This document shows, in pieces, positions 14,943 through 24,734 of a DNA stretch of 34,987 bases; within the stretch, counting starts at the first letter, position 1; each line of letters begins with the position of its first letter. The notes under the pieces are model-generated. The model was not told where the DNA came from and ran no database searches. It saw only the letters and a list, made by a program, of their open reading frames with translations. The position numbers and the translations under genes were made by a program. Source of the stretch: Azospirillum sp. TSO22-1. GTDB taxonomy: Bacteria > Pseudomonadota > Alphaproteobacteria > Azospirillales > Azospirillaceae. The stretch covers positions 1 through 34,987 of the forward strand of contig NZ_LGQZ01000148.1 of assembly GCF_003116015.1 (NCBI RefSeq), given 5' to 3'.

Positions 14943-15971
14943 ATGAAGCCACGCGCGCTTGCGTTCCGTCTGGGCCTGTGCGGCCTTGCGTTCTCCGCCG
15001 CCGCCCCGGCGCACGCCGAGACGGTGACCCTGCGGATCTCGCACTTCCTGCCGCCGACCTCGCCCGCGCAGAAGCAGGTGATCGAGCCCTGGTGCGAGCG
15101 CCTGGGGCAGGAGACGGGCGGGCAGGTGAAGTGCCAGATCTACCCGGCCATGCAGTTGGGCGGCACGCCGGGGCAGCTCGTCGACCAGGTGAAGAACGGC
15201 ATCGCCGACGTGGCGTGGACGGCGCCGGGCTACTCCGCCGGCCGCTTCCCGGCGATCGAGGCCATGGAGCTGCCCTTCGTCGTGCGCGACGCGTCGAGCG
15301 GCAGCAAGGCCGCCTGGGCCTTCTACGAGCAGCACGCGAAGAAGGAGTTCGACGCCTACAAGGTGCTGGCCGTGCACGTGGACGGCGGCGTCGCCTTCCA
15401 CACCGCGGCCAAGGCCGTGACCGCGCCGGAAAGCCTGAAGGGCCTGAAGCTGCGCGCCTCGACCCGCATGGTGTCGAAGACGCTGGCGGCCCTGGGCGCG
15501 GTGCCGGTGAACATGCCGCCGGCCCAGGTGACCGAGGCGATCTCCAAGGGCGTCGTGGACGGCGCCATGGGAGCGTGGGAGGTGGTGACGCCCACCAAGC
15601 TCCAGGAGGTGACCAGGTTCCACACCGACCCGCCGGCCGGCCAGCCCTACTACGCCACCACCGTGCTGTCGCTGCTGATGAACAAGCAGCGCTACGACGG
15701 CCTGCCGTCCGACGTGAAGGCGGCGCTGGACCGCAACAGCGGTCCGGCGCTGGTGGAGGTTTTCGGCCGCACCTGGGACGAGGTGACCGCCTCCACCCGC
15801 AAGCTGGTGGTCGGCGAGGGCGCCGCCGTCACGCAGCAGACCGCCGCCGACTACGACGCCATGCGCGCCGCCGCCAAGGTGGTGGAGGAGGAGTGGGTCA
15901 AGGAGGTCGCCGCCAAGGGCCTGGACGGCGCCGCGCTGGTCGCCGCCGCCCGCACCCTCGCCGCGCGCTGA
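14943..15971 (+). CDS. dctP: TRAP transporter solute-binding protein DctP
   Basis: A 342-residue periplasmic binding protein. A signal peptide ends near PAHA-ET (residue 25). The DctP fold is marked by RISHFLPPTSP, MQLGGTPGQLVDQVKNGIAD and the LKLRASTRMVSK region, in which R171 or R175 is the conserved arginine that clamps a carboxylate. GGAGGAAA at 14931-14938 precedes the ATG. As the first gene of the operon carrying the hpa genes, it probably binds an aromatic acid such as 4-hydroxyphenylacetate or homoprotocatechuate. The ligand is inferred from context. Confidence 0.93.
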   Translation: MKPRALAFRLGLCGLAFSAAAPAHAETVTLRISHFLPPTSPAQKQVIEPWCERLGQETGGQVKCQIYPAMQLGGTPGQLVDQVKNGIADVAWTAPGYSAGRFPAIEAMELPFVVRDASSGSKAAWAFYEQHAKKEFDAYKVLAVHVDGGVAFHTAAKAVTAPESLKGLKLRASTRMVSKTLAALGAVPVNMPPAQVTEAISKGVVDGAMGAWEVVTPTKLQEVTRFHTDPPAGQPYYATTVLSLLMNKQRYDGLPSDVKAALDRNSGPALVEVFGRTWDEVTASTRKLVVGEGAAVTQQTAADYDAMRAAAKVVEEEWVKEVAAKGLDGAALVAAARTLAAR

Positions 15972-15986
15972 GTCCGGAGCGGGAGC

Positions 15987-16526
15987 ATGGCCATGAACGA
16001 ACCGATCGGACTGCCCGCCGAGATGGTACCGCACGACTCCCTGGAGCGTGCGCTGCGCCTCGCGGCCAAGGGCTTCGCGCTGCTGGGCGGCGGGACGCTG
16101 CTGGGGCTGATCGCGATGTCGCTGGTGTCCATCGTCGGCCGCAAGCTGGGCGACGCGCCCATCACCGGCGACGTGGAGCTGATGCAGGCGGGCACCGCCG
16201 TCGCGGCGGCGGCGCTGCTGCCCTATTGCACGATCCAGGGCGAGCATCTGCGCGTCGATTTCTTCACGGAACGGGCGCCGGCCTGGCTGCGCCGGCCGCT
16301 CGACGGCGTCGCCGAGCTGCTGCTGGCCGCGGTGATGGCGGCCCTGGCGTGGCGAACCGGCCTGCAGGCCGTGGACATCCGGGAGGCGCAGGAGGTCACG
16401 CCGCTGCTCTCCATCCCGCTGTGGCTGCCGGTGGCGGCGCTGGTGCCGAGCCTCGCGCTGACGGCCGCGTGCGCCGCGCACCGCGGGATCCTGGGTTTCC
16501 TTGGCGTCTGGGAGGACGAGCGATGA
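15987..16526 (+). CDS. dctQ: TRAP transporter small membrane subunit DctQ
   Basis: A 179-residue protein with four predicted membrane segments (about 29-50, 67-87, 108-128, 145-165). It has the DctQ signature spacing, including GDVELMQAGTAVAAAALLPY and GEHLRVDFFTERAPAW. DctQ forms the membrane complex with DctM for sodium-driven uptake of the DctP ligand. The stop overlaps the dctM start. Confidence 0.93.
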   Translation: MAMNEPIGLPAEMVPHDSLERALRLAAKGFALLGGGTLLGLIAMSLVSIVGRKLGDAPITGDVELMQAGTAVAAAALLPYCTIQGEHLRVDFFTERAPAWLRRPLDGVAELLLAAVMAALAWRTGLQAVDIREAQEVTPLLSIPLWLPVAALVPSLALTAACAAHRGILGFLGVWEDER

Positions 16527-17854
16527 GCGGCACTGCGGTCGGTCTCGCCGGGTTCGCGGCGCTGCTGCTGATGCTGACGCTGCGCCTCCACATCGGCATC
16601 GCCATGTTCGCGGCGGGCGCCGGCGTCTTCCTGGTGATCAACGGCGGCAACACCACGGCGCTGCTGTTCACCCTCAACAACCTCGTCTTCGCGCGCTTTT
16701 CCAACTACGACCTCGCGGTCATTCCGCTGTTCCTGCTGATGGGGCAGTTCGCCACGCACGGCGGCCTGTCGAAGGCGCTGTTCCGTGCGGCGGGCGCGCT
16801 GATCGGGCACTGGCGGGGCGGGCTCGCCATGGCCTCCACCGCGGCCTGCGCGGCGTTCGGCGCCATCTGCGGCTCCTCGCTCGCCACCGCCGCGACCATG
16901 GGGCAGGTGGCGCTGCCGGAGCTGCAGCGCTACGGCTATTCGGGGCGGCTCGCCACCGGCACGCTGGCGGCCAGCGGGACGCTGGGCATCCTCATCCCGC
17001 CCTCGGTGCCGCTGGTGGTCTATGCGGTGCTGACCCAGGAATCCATCGGCAAGCTGTTCGTCGCCGCCGTGGTGCCGGGCATCATCGCGGCGCTCGGCTA
17101 CCTCGCGGTGATCTTCCTGATCGTCCGCCGCAACCCCGAGGCCGGCCCGGCCAGCCGGCCGGTGCCGTGGAGGGAGCGCCTGCTGGCGCAGCTCAACATC
17201 CTGCCGGTGGGGCTGGTGTTCCTGGTGGTGATCGTCGGCATCTACGGCGGCTGGGCCAACCCGACGGAGGCCGCCTCCATCGGCGCCGCCGCCTGCGGCC
17301 TGATCGCGCTGCTGTCCGGCGGGATGAAGACCCGGGACCTGCTGCAAAGCCTCTACGGCACGGCGCAGGCCACCGCGATGATCTTCGTGGTGCTGCTGGG
17401 CGCCGATCTGCTGAACTCCGCGCTCGCCATCTCGCAGATGCCGGCCGAACTGGCGGACTGGGTGAAGAACAGCGGCCTGCCGCCGCTCCTGGTGCTGTTC
17501 ACCGTCATCGCGATCTACATCCTGCTCGGCTGCGTCATGGACTCGCTGGCCATGATCCTGCTGACCATCCCGATCTTCTACCCGATGATCATGGGGCTGG
17601 AGTTCTTCGGCCTGTCGGTCGCCGACAAGTCGGTGTGGTTCGGCATCCTGGCGCTGATGGTGGTGGAGATCGGCCTCGTCCACCCGCCGGTCGGCATGAA
17701 CCTCTACGTCATCAACAAGCTGGCCAAGGGCGTGCCCATGGGCGAGACGGCGCTGGGCGTGCTGCCCTTCCTGGCCTCCGACCTGCTGCGCATCCTGCTG
17801 CTGGTCTTCTTCCCCGGCGTCAGCCTCTGGCTCGTCGGGATCATCGGAGGCTGA
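16523..17854 (+). CDS. dctM: TRAP transporter large permease DctM
   Basis: A 443-residue, roughly 12-helix permease that carries the transport path. Typical motifs are AAFGAICGSSLATAATMGQV, GTLGILIPPSVPLVVYAVLT and GGWANPTEAASIGAAACGL. The ATG at 16523 overlaps the dctQ stop (ATGA), with GGAGGA at 16511-16516; the same frame is open upstream only as a shadow. The hpaG1 start follows four bases after the stop, so transporter and catabolic genes are one operon. Confidence 0.95.
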   Translation: MSGTAVGLAGFAALLLMLTLRLHIGIAMFAAGAGVFLVINGGNTTALLFTLNNLVFARFSNYDLAVIPLFLLMGQFATHGGLSKALFRAAGALIGHWRGGLAMASTAACAAFGAICGSSLATAATMGQVALPELQRYGYSGRLATGTLAASGTLGILIPPSVPLVVYAVLTQESIGKLFVAAVVPGIIAALGYLAVIFLIVRRNPEAGPASRPVPWRERLLAQLNILPVGLVFLVVIVGIYGGWANPTEAASIGAAACGLIALLSGGMKTRDLLQSLYGTAQATAMIFVVLLGADLLNSALAISQMPAELADWVKNSGLPPLLVLFTVIAIYILLGCVMDSLAMILLTIPIFYPMIMGLEFFGLSVADKSVWFGILALMVVEIGLVHPPVGMNLYVINKLAKGVPMGETALGVLPFLASDLLRILLLVFFPGVSLWLVGIIGG

Positions 17855-17857
17855 TCC

Positions 17858-18523
17858 ATGGAATCGCTCACCCGACCGCCCGTGCAGGGGACGGTGTACG
17901 GCACCGTCCTCAACGACCGCCCCTCGCTGGAGCGGATGGGCGCGGCGCTGACCCGGCCGCCCTACGGAAAACCGCCGCAGGCCCCCGTCCTCTACATCAA
18001 GCCATGGAACACCCACGCCGGCACCGGCAGCCGGGTGCGCCTGCCGAAGGGGGCCGGGCGCGTGACGCTGGGCGCCACGCTGGGCGTCGTGCTCGGCGCG
18101 CCGGCCACGCGGCTGGAGGAGGCGACCGCCCTGCGGGCGGTGGCCGGCTACACCGTCGCCCTCGACCTCTCGCTTCCCTGCGCCAGCGTCTACCGCCCGC
18201 CGGTGCGCGAGAAATGCTTCGACGGCGCCTGCCCGCTGGGGCCGCGCGTGGTGGAGCGCGATGCGCTGGGCGACCCGTCCTCCTTCACCGTGCGCACGCT
18301 GGTGAACGGCCGCGTGGCGGCGGAGCGGAGCCTGTCCGACCTCGTACGGCCGGTGCCGCGGCTGCTCGCCGACGTGACGGAGTTCATGACGCTGGAGGCC
18401 GGCGACGTGCTGCTGGCCGGCGTCGCGCTCGACCTGCCGCAGGCCGGGCCGGGCGATGAGGTCGCCGCCGAGATCGACGGCATCGGCCGGCTGGACGTGA
18501 TCCTGGAAGGAGACCTCCCATGA
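17858..18523 (+). CDS. hpaG1: HpaG N-terminal-type subunit (isomerase/decarboxylase, FAH fold)
   Basis: A 221-residue member of the fumarylacetoacetase fold, matching the N-terminal half of E. coli HpaG (HpcE). It acts on 5-oxopent-3-ene-1,2,5-tricarboxylate, with its partner, in decarboxylation and isomerisation. Key segments are LYIKPWNTHAGTGSRVRLP, ASVYRPPVREKCFDGACPLG and VTEFMTLEAGDVLLAG. Where HpaG2 has the ExE metal ligands, this protein has G72 and T74, while D103 is kept; the E. coli N-half is likewise degenerate as I recall it. CGGAGG precedes the ATG. The stop overlaps hpaG2 (ATGA). Confidence 0.9.
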   Translation: MESLTRPPVQGTVYGTVLNDRPSLERMGAALTRPPYGKPPQAPVLYIKPWNTHAGTGSRVRLPKGAGRVTLGATLGVVLGAPATRLEEATALRAVAGYTVALDLSLPCASVYRPPVREKCFDGACPLGPRVVERDALGDPSSFTVRTLVNGRVAAERSLSDLVRPVPRLLADVTEFMTLEAGDVLLAGVALDLPQAGPGDEVAAEIDGIGRLDVILEGDLP

Positions 18524-19281
18524 AGCGCGCCCGCGTCGCCTTCGAAGGGGCGATCCATCACGTCACTGGGCACGCCACCGAGCAGAACGGCGGGCTCCGC
18601 CTCGCCGACGGCCGGCTGCTCGGCGAGGAGGAGGTGGTCTGGCTGCCGCCGGTGGCGCCGCGCACGGTCTTCGCGCTCGGCCTCAACTACGCCGACCACG
18701 CTCGAGAGCTGGCCTTCAAGGCGCCGGAGACGCCCCTGGTGTTCCTGAAGGGGCCGAACACCATCGTCGGCCACCGCGCCCGCACGCGCCGGCCCGACGG
18801 CGTCGCCTTCATGCACTACGAGTGCGAGCTGGCGGTGGTCATCGGCCGCACCGCCCGCGACGTGCCGAAGGAGCGGGCGTACGAGGTGGTGGCCGGCTAC
18901 ACGGTCGCCAACGACTACGCCGTGCGCGATTACCTGGAGAACTATTACCGGCCGAACCTGCGCGTGAAGAACCGCGACGGCTGCACCCCGCTCGGCCCCT
19001 GGCTGGTCGATGCCGCCGACGTGCCGGACCCCATGAACCTGCGCCTGCGCACGCTGGTCAACGGCCGCGTGACCCAGGAGGGGCACACGCGCGACATGAT
19101 CTTCGACGTGCCGACCCTGATCGCCACCCTGTCCTCCTTCATGACTCTGGGGCCGGGGGACGTGATCCTCACCGGCACGCCGGAGGGGCTGGTGGACGTC
19201 CGTCCCGGCGACGAGGTGGTCACCGAGATCGAGGGCGTCGGCCGCCTCGTCAACACCATCACCGCCGGCCAACAACCATAA
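18520..19281 (+). CDS. hpaG2: HpaG C-terminal-type subunit (OPET decarboxylase / HHDD isomerase)
   Basis: A 253-residue FAH-fold enzyme corresponding to the C-terminal half of HpaG. Motifs are FALGLNYADHARELAFKAPE, the metal site HYECELAVVIG (E101, E103), VANDYAVRDYLENYYRPNLR with D132, and MTLGPGDVILTGTPEGL. It carries out the metal-dependent step that yields 2-oxohept-4-ene-1,7-dioate. With hpaG1 it makes a split form of the single-chain enterobacterial enzyme; this split also occurs in other proteobacteria. GGAGG precedes hpaD 16 bases downstream. Confidence 0.94.
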   Translation: MKRARVAFEGAIHHVTGHATEQNGGLRLADGRLLGEEEVVWLPPVAPRTVFALGLNYADHARELAFKAPETPLVFLKGPNTIVGHRARTRRPDGVAFMHYECELAVVIGRTARDVPKERAYEVVAGYTVANDYAVRDYLENYYRPNLRVKNRDGCTPLGPWLVDAADVPDPMNLRLRTLVNGRVTQEGHTRDMIFDVPTLIATLSSFMTLGPGDVILTGTPEGLVDVRPGDEVVTEIEGVGRLVNTITAGQQP

Positions 19282-19297
19282 ACCTGGAGGAAACCCC

Positions 19298-20149
19298 ATG
19301 GGCACCCTGGCCCTCGCCGCGAAGATCACCCACGTCCCGTCCATGTACCTGTCGGAGCTTCCGGGGCCGCACCACGGCTGCCGCGAGCCGGCGATCCAGG
19401 GCCACAAGGAGATCGGCCGCCGCTGCCGCGATCTCGGCGTGGACACCATCGTGGTGTTCGACACCCACTGGCTGGTCAATTCCGGCTATCACGTCAACTG
19501 CGCCGAACACTTCTCGGGCGTCTACACCAGCAACGAGCTGCCGCACTTCATCAAGAACCTGGAGTACGCCTATCCCGGCAACCCGCGGCTCGGCCATCTG
19601 ATGGCGGACGCCGCGACGCGGGGCGGCGTGCACACCCGCGCGCACGACCGGACCAGCCTGACGCTGGAGTACGGCACGCTGGTGCCCATGCGCTACATGA
19701 ACGAGGACCAGCACTTCAAGGTCGTCTCCATCTCCGCGCTGTGCACCGTGCACAACCTGCCGGACAGCGTCGCGCTCGGCCGCGCCGTGCGCCGCGCCAT
19801 CGAGGAGGAATACGATGGCACCGTGGCGATCCTCGCCAGCGGCTCGCTCTCGCACCGCTTCGCGCAGAACGGCGTCTCCGACCAGTACCTCGACAAGATC
19901 TGGGATCCGTTCCTGGAGCAGGTCGACCGGCGCGTGATCGAGCTGTGGGAGAAGGGCGACTGGAAGACCTTCACCGCCATGCTGCCGATGTACGCCGACA
20001 AGTGCTGGGGCGAGGGCTCCATGCACGACACCGCCATGCTGCTGGGCGCGCTCGGCTGGGACGAGTACCAGGGCAGGGTGGAGGTGGTGACGCCGTACTT
20101 CCCCAGCTCCGGCACCGGCCAGATCAACGCGGTCTTCCCGGTCCGCTGA
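19298..20149 (+). CDS. hpaD: 3,4-dihydroxyphenylacetate 2,3-dioxygenase
   Basis: This is the ring-cleaving enzyme of the pathway: a 283-residue class III (LigB-type) extradiol dioxygenase that opens homoprotocatechuate to 5-carboxymethyl-2-hydroxymuconate semialdehyde. The N-terminal segment LALAAKITHVPSMYLSELPG is almost as in E. coli HpaD. The likely Fe(II) ligands are H12, H57 (FDTHW) and E239 (WGEGSMHD), with H186 in SGSLSHRF near the active site. The length is normal. CTGGAGG lies upstream of the ATG. Confidence 0.96.
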   Translation: MGTLALAAKITHVPSMYLSELPGPHHGCREPAIQGHKEIGRRCRDLGVDTIVVFDTHWLVNSGYHVNCAEHFSGVYTSNELPHFIKNLEYAYPGNPRLGHLMADAATRGGVHTRAHDRTSLTLEYGTLVPMRYMNEDQHFKVVSISALCTVHNLPDSVALGRAVRRAIEEEYDGTVAILASGSLSHRFAQNGVSDQYLDKIWDPFLEQVDRRVIELWEKGDWKTFTAMLPMYADKCWGEGSMHDTAMLLGALGWDEYQGRVEVVTPYFPSSGTGQINAVFPVR

Positions 20150-20169
20150 AGTTGCTTTCACCTCATCAA

Positions 20170-20202
20170 GAAGCCCCTCTCCCTCAAGGGGAGAGGGGCT
20201 TC
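20170..20202 (+). repeat. Intergenic GC-rich hairpin between hpaD and hpaF
   Basis: GAAGCCCCTCTCCC pairs perfectly over 14 bases with GGGAGAGGGGCTTC around the loop TCAAG. There is no T tract, and the operon continues. The first arm shares the 11-mer GCCCCTCTCCC with the element after feruloyl-CoA synthase (34871-34881), so it is probably a member of a dispersed intergenic palindrome family. Confidence 0.75.
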
Positions 20203-20233
20203 GAAACGACAAATGCTCGAAGGGAGCCGAGCG

Positions 20234-20623
20234 ATGCCGCACGTGATCGTCGAATACACCGACAACATCGCCACGCAAGCCCGCATGCCGGTGCTGCTGG
20301 CGACGATCAACCGGATCCTGATCGCCCAGGGCGGTGCGTTCCCGACCGGCGGCATCCGCTCGCGCGCCGTCCGGCTGACCGACTACTGCGTGGCCGACGG
20401 GACGGAGGACGACGCCTTCGTCCACATCACGCTGAAGATCGGCTCCGGCCGCTCCGACGAGGTCAAGAAGACGGCCTGCGACGACCTCTTCGCCGCCGTG
20501 AAGGAGCATTTCGCCGACCTCTTCTCACGCCGCTTCTTGGCGCTGTCCATGGAGCTGACCGAGTTCAGCGAGGGCGGCACCTACAAGCACAACAACATCC
20601 ACGCGCGCTACAGGAAGGCCTGA
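20234..20623 (+). CDS. hpaF: 5-carboxymethyl-2-hydroxymuconate delta-isomerase
   Basis: A 129-residue tautomerase-superfamily enzyme that isomerises 5-carboxymethyl-2-hydroxymuconate to the oxo form used by HpaG. The ATG at 20234 is chosen because it gives MPHVIVEYTDN, which exposes the catalytic Pro after Met removal; an upstream in-frame TTG would bury it. Further family features are GGIRSRAVRLTDYCVADG, DDAFVHITLKIGSGRSDEVK and the C-terminal KHNNIHARYRK. AGGGAG at 20221-20226 serves as ribosome site. Confidence 0.94.
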   Translation: MPHVIVEYTDNIATQARMPVLLATINRILIAQGGAFPTGGIRSRAVRLTDYCVADGTEDDAFVHITLKIGSGRSDEVKKTACDDLFAAVKEHFADLFSRRFLALSMELTEFSEGGTYKHNNIHARYRKA

Positions 20624-20628
20624 CCCGC

Positions 20629-21432
20629 ATGCTGTCCCCCGACGTCATCCGCGCCGCCGCGCACCGCCTGCACGAGGCCGAGCGGACGCGCACGCCGATC
20701 CGCCAGATCTCGCTCGACCACCCCGACGTCACCATCGAGGACGCCTACGCCATCCAGCGCGCCTGGGTGTCGCTGAAGCGGTCGGAGGGCCGCACGGTGT
20801 GGGGCCACAAGATCGGCCTGACCTCGCGCGCCATGCAGCAGTCCTCGCAGATCAACGAACCGGATTACGGCACGCTGCTCGACGACATGGTCTTCACCGA
20901 CGGCGGCGAGGTGCCGACCGGCCGCTTCATCGCGCCGATGGTCGAGGTGGAACTGGCCTTCGTGCTGAAGGACCGCCTGTCCGGGCCGAACGTCACCATC
21001 TTCGACGTGCTCTCGGCCACCGATTACGTGGTGCCGGCGATCGAGATCATCGACGCCCGCTGCCACCGCCTGGACCCGGAGACCAAACGGCCGCGCAAGG
21101 TGATGGACACCATCTCCGACAACGCGGCCAACGCCGGCGTCGTGCTGGGCGGCCGGCCGATGCGGCCGCTGGACGTGGACCTGCGCTGGGTCGCGGCGCT
21201 GCTCTACCGCAACGGCGCCATCGAGGAGACCGGCGTGGCGGCCGGCGTGCTGAACCACCCGGCCAACGGCATCGCCTGGCTGGCCCGCAAGTTCGCCGCC
21301 CACGACGTGGCGCTGGAGCCGGGGCAGGTGGTGCTCGCCGGCTCCTTCACCCGGCCGGTGCCGGTCAAGGCCGGCGACACCGTGCACGCCGACTATGGGC
21401 CGGCCGGCTCCGTCGCCATCCGCTTCGTCTGA
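20629..21432 (+). CDS. hpaH: 2-oxohept-4-ene-1,7-dioate hydratase
   Basis: A 267-residue hydratase of the FAH/hydratase family that adds water to 2-oxohept-4-ene-1,7-dioate. Features are TIEDAYAIQRAWVSLKRSEG, GHKIGLTSRAMQQSSQINEP, and the metal site MVEVELAFVLKD with PAIEIIDAR further on. The C-terminus contains VLAGSFTRPVPVKAGDTV, typical of HpaH and of the related MhpD group. AGGAAGG at 20612-20618 fits the ATG at 20629, five bases after the hpaF stop. Confidence 0.94.
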   Translation: MLSPDVIRAAAHRLHEAERTRTPIRQISLDHPDVTIEDAYAIQRAWVSLKRSEGRTVWGHKIGLTSRAMQQSSQINEPDYGTLLDDMVFTDGGEVPTGRFIAPMVEVELAFVLKDRLSGPNVTIFDVLSATDYVVPAIEIIDARCHRLDPETKRPRKVMDTISDNAANAGVVLGGRPMRPLDVDLRWVAALLYRNGAIEETGVAAGVLNHPANGIAWLARKFAAHDVALEPGQVVLAGSFTRPVPVKAGDTVHADYGPAGSVAIRFV

Positions 21433-21442
21433 GGGCACCGCC

Positions 21443-22240
21443 ATGGATCTGCCGAAGAACCCCTTCAAGCGGGCGCTCCGGGAAGGACGCCCCCAGTTCG
21501 GCCTGTGGCTCGGCCTCGCCGATCCCTACTGCGCGGAGATCGCCGCCGGGGCCGGCTTCGACTGGCTGCTGATCGACGGTGAGCACGCGCCGAACGACGT
21601 GCGCTCCGTCCTCGCCCAGCTCCAGGCGGTGGCACCGTACCCGAGCCATCCCATCGTCCGCCCGGTGATCGGCGACACGGCGGTGATCAAGCAGATGCTG
21701 GACGTCGGCGCGCAGACCCTGCTGGTGCCGATGGTCGAGAGCGCGGAGCAGGCGGCGGCGCTGGTCGCCGCCGTGCGTTACCCGCCGCACGGCGTGCGCG
21801 GGGTGGGGGCGGCGCTGGCGCGCGCCTCGCGCTGGAACGCCATCCCCGGCTACCTGAACCGGGCGGAGGAGGAGATCTGCCTGCTGGTGCAGGTCGAATC
21901 CCGGCGCGGCCTGGACAACCTCGACGCCATCGCCGCGGTCGCGGGGGTGGACGGCGTGTTCTTCGGGCCGTCCGACCTGTCGGCCTCGCTGGGCCTGATC
22001 GGCCAGCCGGGGCACCCGGAGGTGAAGGCCGCCATCGAGGACGGCATCGCCCGCGTCGCCGCCGTCGGCAAGGCGCCCGGCGTGCTGGCGACCGACGAGG
22101 CGCTGGCGCGCGGCTACGCGGCCGGGGGGGCGCTGTTCGTCGGCGTTGGCGTGGACACCACGCTCTACGCCCGCGCTGCCGGCAGCCTGGCCGCGGCCTT
22201 CCGCGGCGAGCGGGCGACGGCGGGAGGGGGCGGCTACTAG
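21443..22240 (+). CDS. hpaI: 4-hydroxy-2-oxoheptane-1,7-dioate aldolase
   Basis: A 265-residue class II (metal-dependent) aldolase of the HpcH/HpaI family. It splits the final C7 intermediate into pyruvate and succinate semialdehyde. Active-site residues are visible: H48 in IDGEHAPND, R73 in IVRP, and the metal ligands E152 (VQVE) and D178 (GPSDLSAS). It is the last gene of the dctP-hpa operon, and its stop is seven bases from that of the convergent hpaR-like gene. Confidence 0.95.
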   Translation: MDLPKNPFKRALREGRPQFGLWLGLADPYCAEIAAGAGFDWLLIDGEHAPNDVRSVLAQLQAVAPYPSHPIVRPVIGDTAVIKQMLDVGAQTLLVPMVESAEQAAALVAAVRYPPHGVRGVGAALARASRWNAIPGYLNRAEEEICLLVQVESRRGLDNLDAIAAVAGVDGVFFGPSDLSASLGLIGQPGHPEVKAAIEDGIARVAAVGKAPGVLATDEALARGYAAGGALFVGVGVDTTLYARAAGSLAAAFRGERATAGGGGY

Positions 22241-22247
22241 GCGCGCT

Positions 22248-22742
22248 TCAGTCCTCGTCGGGCAGCGGGATCTCGCCGTCCACGGCGAGGCAGCTGGTCA
22301 GCGCGTCCAGCTCGGCGTACAGCGCCTCCAGGCGCCGCGCGCCGAACGCCTCGGCGATGTCGGCGTAGCGCTGCTCGCTGTGCGGGCCGATGCGGGCGAC
22401 GAGGCGGCGTCCCTCGTCCGAGATGGCGATGTTCACGGCGCGCTGGTCGGAATCCTCGCTGCTGCGGGCGATCAGGCCGCGCTTGTCCAGCGTCTTCAGG
22501 ATGCGCGACAGGCTGGGCATGCTGATGCAGCTCAGCCGCGCCAGCTCGCCCGCGCGCAGCCCCTCCACGGTGGTCAGCGCGCGCAGCGCGCGCCATTGCT
22601 GCTCGGTCACGTCGTGCTCGCGCAGCAGCGGGCGGAAGCGCGCCATCACGGCCTCGCGCGCCTTCAGGAGCGCCATGGGCAGGGAGCGCGAGAAGGCGCG
22701 CAGATCATCGGCGGCTTTGGTTCGGGACAAGATCGCGCTCAT
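22248..22742 (-). CDS. Second HpaR-type MarR repressor
   Basis: A 164-residue MarR-family regulator. MALLKAREAVMARFRPLLRE and TEQQWRALRALTTVEGL match the HpaR group, with recognition-helix region SMPSLSRILKTLDKRGLIAR and wing SSEDSDQRAVNIAISDEG. It differs from the other regulator in the N-terminal extension, the recognition helix and an acidic C-terminus. The ATG at 22742 starts the gene; the open frame upstream of it is a GC-driven artefact. It is divergent from hpaE with a palindromic site between them. It may control hpaE, the Liv/feruloyl genes, or both. Confidence 0.88.
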   Translation of the reverse strand: MSAILSRTKAADDLRAFSRSLPMALLKAREAVMARFRPLLREHDVTEQQWRALRALTTVEGLRAGELARLSCISMPSLSRILKTLDKRGLIARSSEDSDQRAVNIAISDEGRRLVARIGPHSEQRYADIAEAFGARRLEALYAELDALTSCLAVDGEIPLPDED

Positions 22743-22798
22743 GGTTCCGACTCTTCCAATCCACAAACATAGCGTGGCTTTCCCGATACCGAAACCGC

Positions 22799-22826
22799 TT
22801 GACAGCCACGGCAAGAAACATAACAT
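22799..22826 (+). promoter_or_regulatory. hpaE promoter
   Basis: TTGACA (22799-22804) is followed after 16 bases by TAACAT (22821-22826), a four-of-six -10. The palindrome at 22819-22841 overlaps the -10. Confidence 0.6.
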
Positions 22827-22841
22827 GTTAAATATTAACAT
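22819..22841. promoter_or_regulatory. MarR-type operator at hpaE
   Basis: Two overlapping palindromes are present: TAACATGTTA (22821-22830, perfect) and ATGTTAA-ATA-TTAACAT (22825-22841). The core AACATGTTAA is the same as in operator 1 upstream of dctP, which suggests the same or a closely related repressor. Confidence 0.7.
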
Positions 22842-22898
22842 CGCAATCGTCTGGCGCGGGAGGATTCCGCGCCGCGCGTGCCGGGGGAGTGAAACGTC

Positions 22899-24422
<1,524 letters not shown>

Positions 24423-24472
24423 CCCGGCCCCCATGAGGTGACGGTCCGGGACTGTTTCTGCGCGTCCCACTC

Positions 24473-24527
24473 GCCGGATCGCCGGTGCCCCGCCAACGGC
24501 GCGGCACCGGCGATCCGGCTTTTTTTT
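24473..24527 (+). terminator. Strong intrinsic terminator after hpaE
   Basis: A perfect 17-base-pair stem (24473-24489 with 24503-24519) and a 13-base loop are followed by eight T residues, 50 bases after the hpaE stop. It is the clearest terminator in the window. Confidence 0.95.
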
Positions 24528-24590
24528 GGCCGCACGCGCGGTGCCGCCGGTCGGTCCCCCGGCGGACGGGCGGGGCGCCTCACTCGGCGC

Positions 24591-24619
24591 TTTACCGACG
24601 CAAACATAACTGTTATACA
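24591..24619 (+). promoter_or_regulatory. Promoter and operator of the Liv-type transporter operon
   Basis: TTTACC (24591-24596) is followed after 17 bases by TATACA (24614-24619). The palindrome ATAAC-T-GTTAT (24606-24616) overlaps the -10 and resembles CATAACATGTTA at hpaE, with one base less in the centre. Confidence 0.5.
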
Positions 24620-24734
24620 AAATCACAATTAGCGTAGCGCGCAAACGCGCACGATGGGTGAGGGCGCCGACACGCGCTGCCTCGGCCCGGGGCGCATCCA
24701 ACAAAAAATCACGACCGCATCCTGGAGGGAACGC

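Larger units (their letters stand above)
24423..24734. other. Intergenic region: hpaE terminator and transporter promoter
   Basis: This 312-base gap contains the hpaE terminator (24473-24527), a promoter-like pair with a palindrome (24591-24619), a small hairpin GCGCG-CAAA-CGCGC (about 24637-24650) in the leader, and the ribosome site GGAGGGA at 24724-24730. No gene is seen. Confidence 0.65.

Noticed and set aside
14799..16481. Very long open frame on the minus strand running upstream of hpaR
   Set aside because: It is antisense to dctPQ, has Arg/His/Gly-rich composition typical of GC-biased shadow frames, and only its last 167 codons form a MarR protein.
20170..20202. The hpaD-hpaF hairpin as a rho-independent terminator
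   Set aside because: It has no T tract and lies in the middle of a pathway operon whose next genes have no promoter of their own that I can see.
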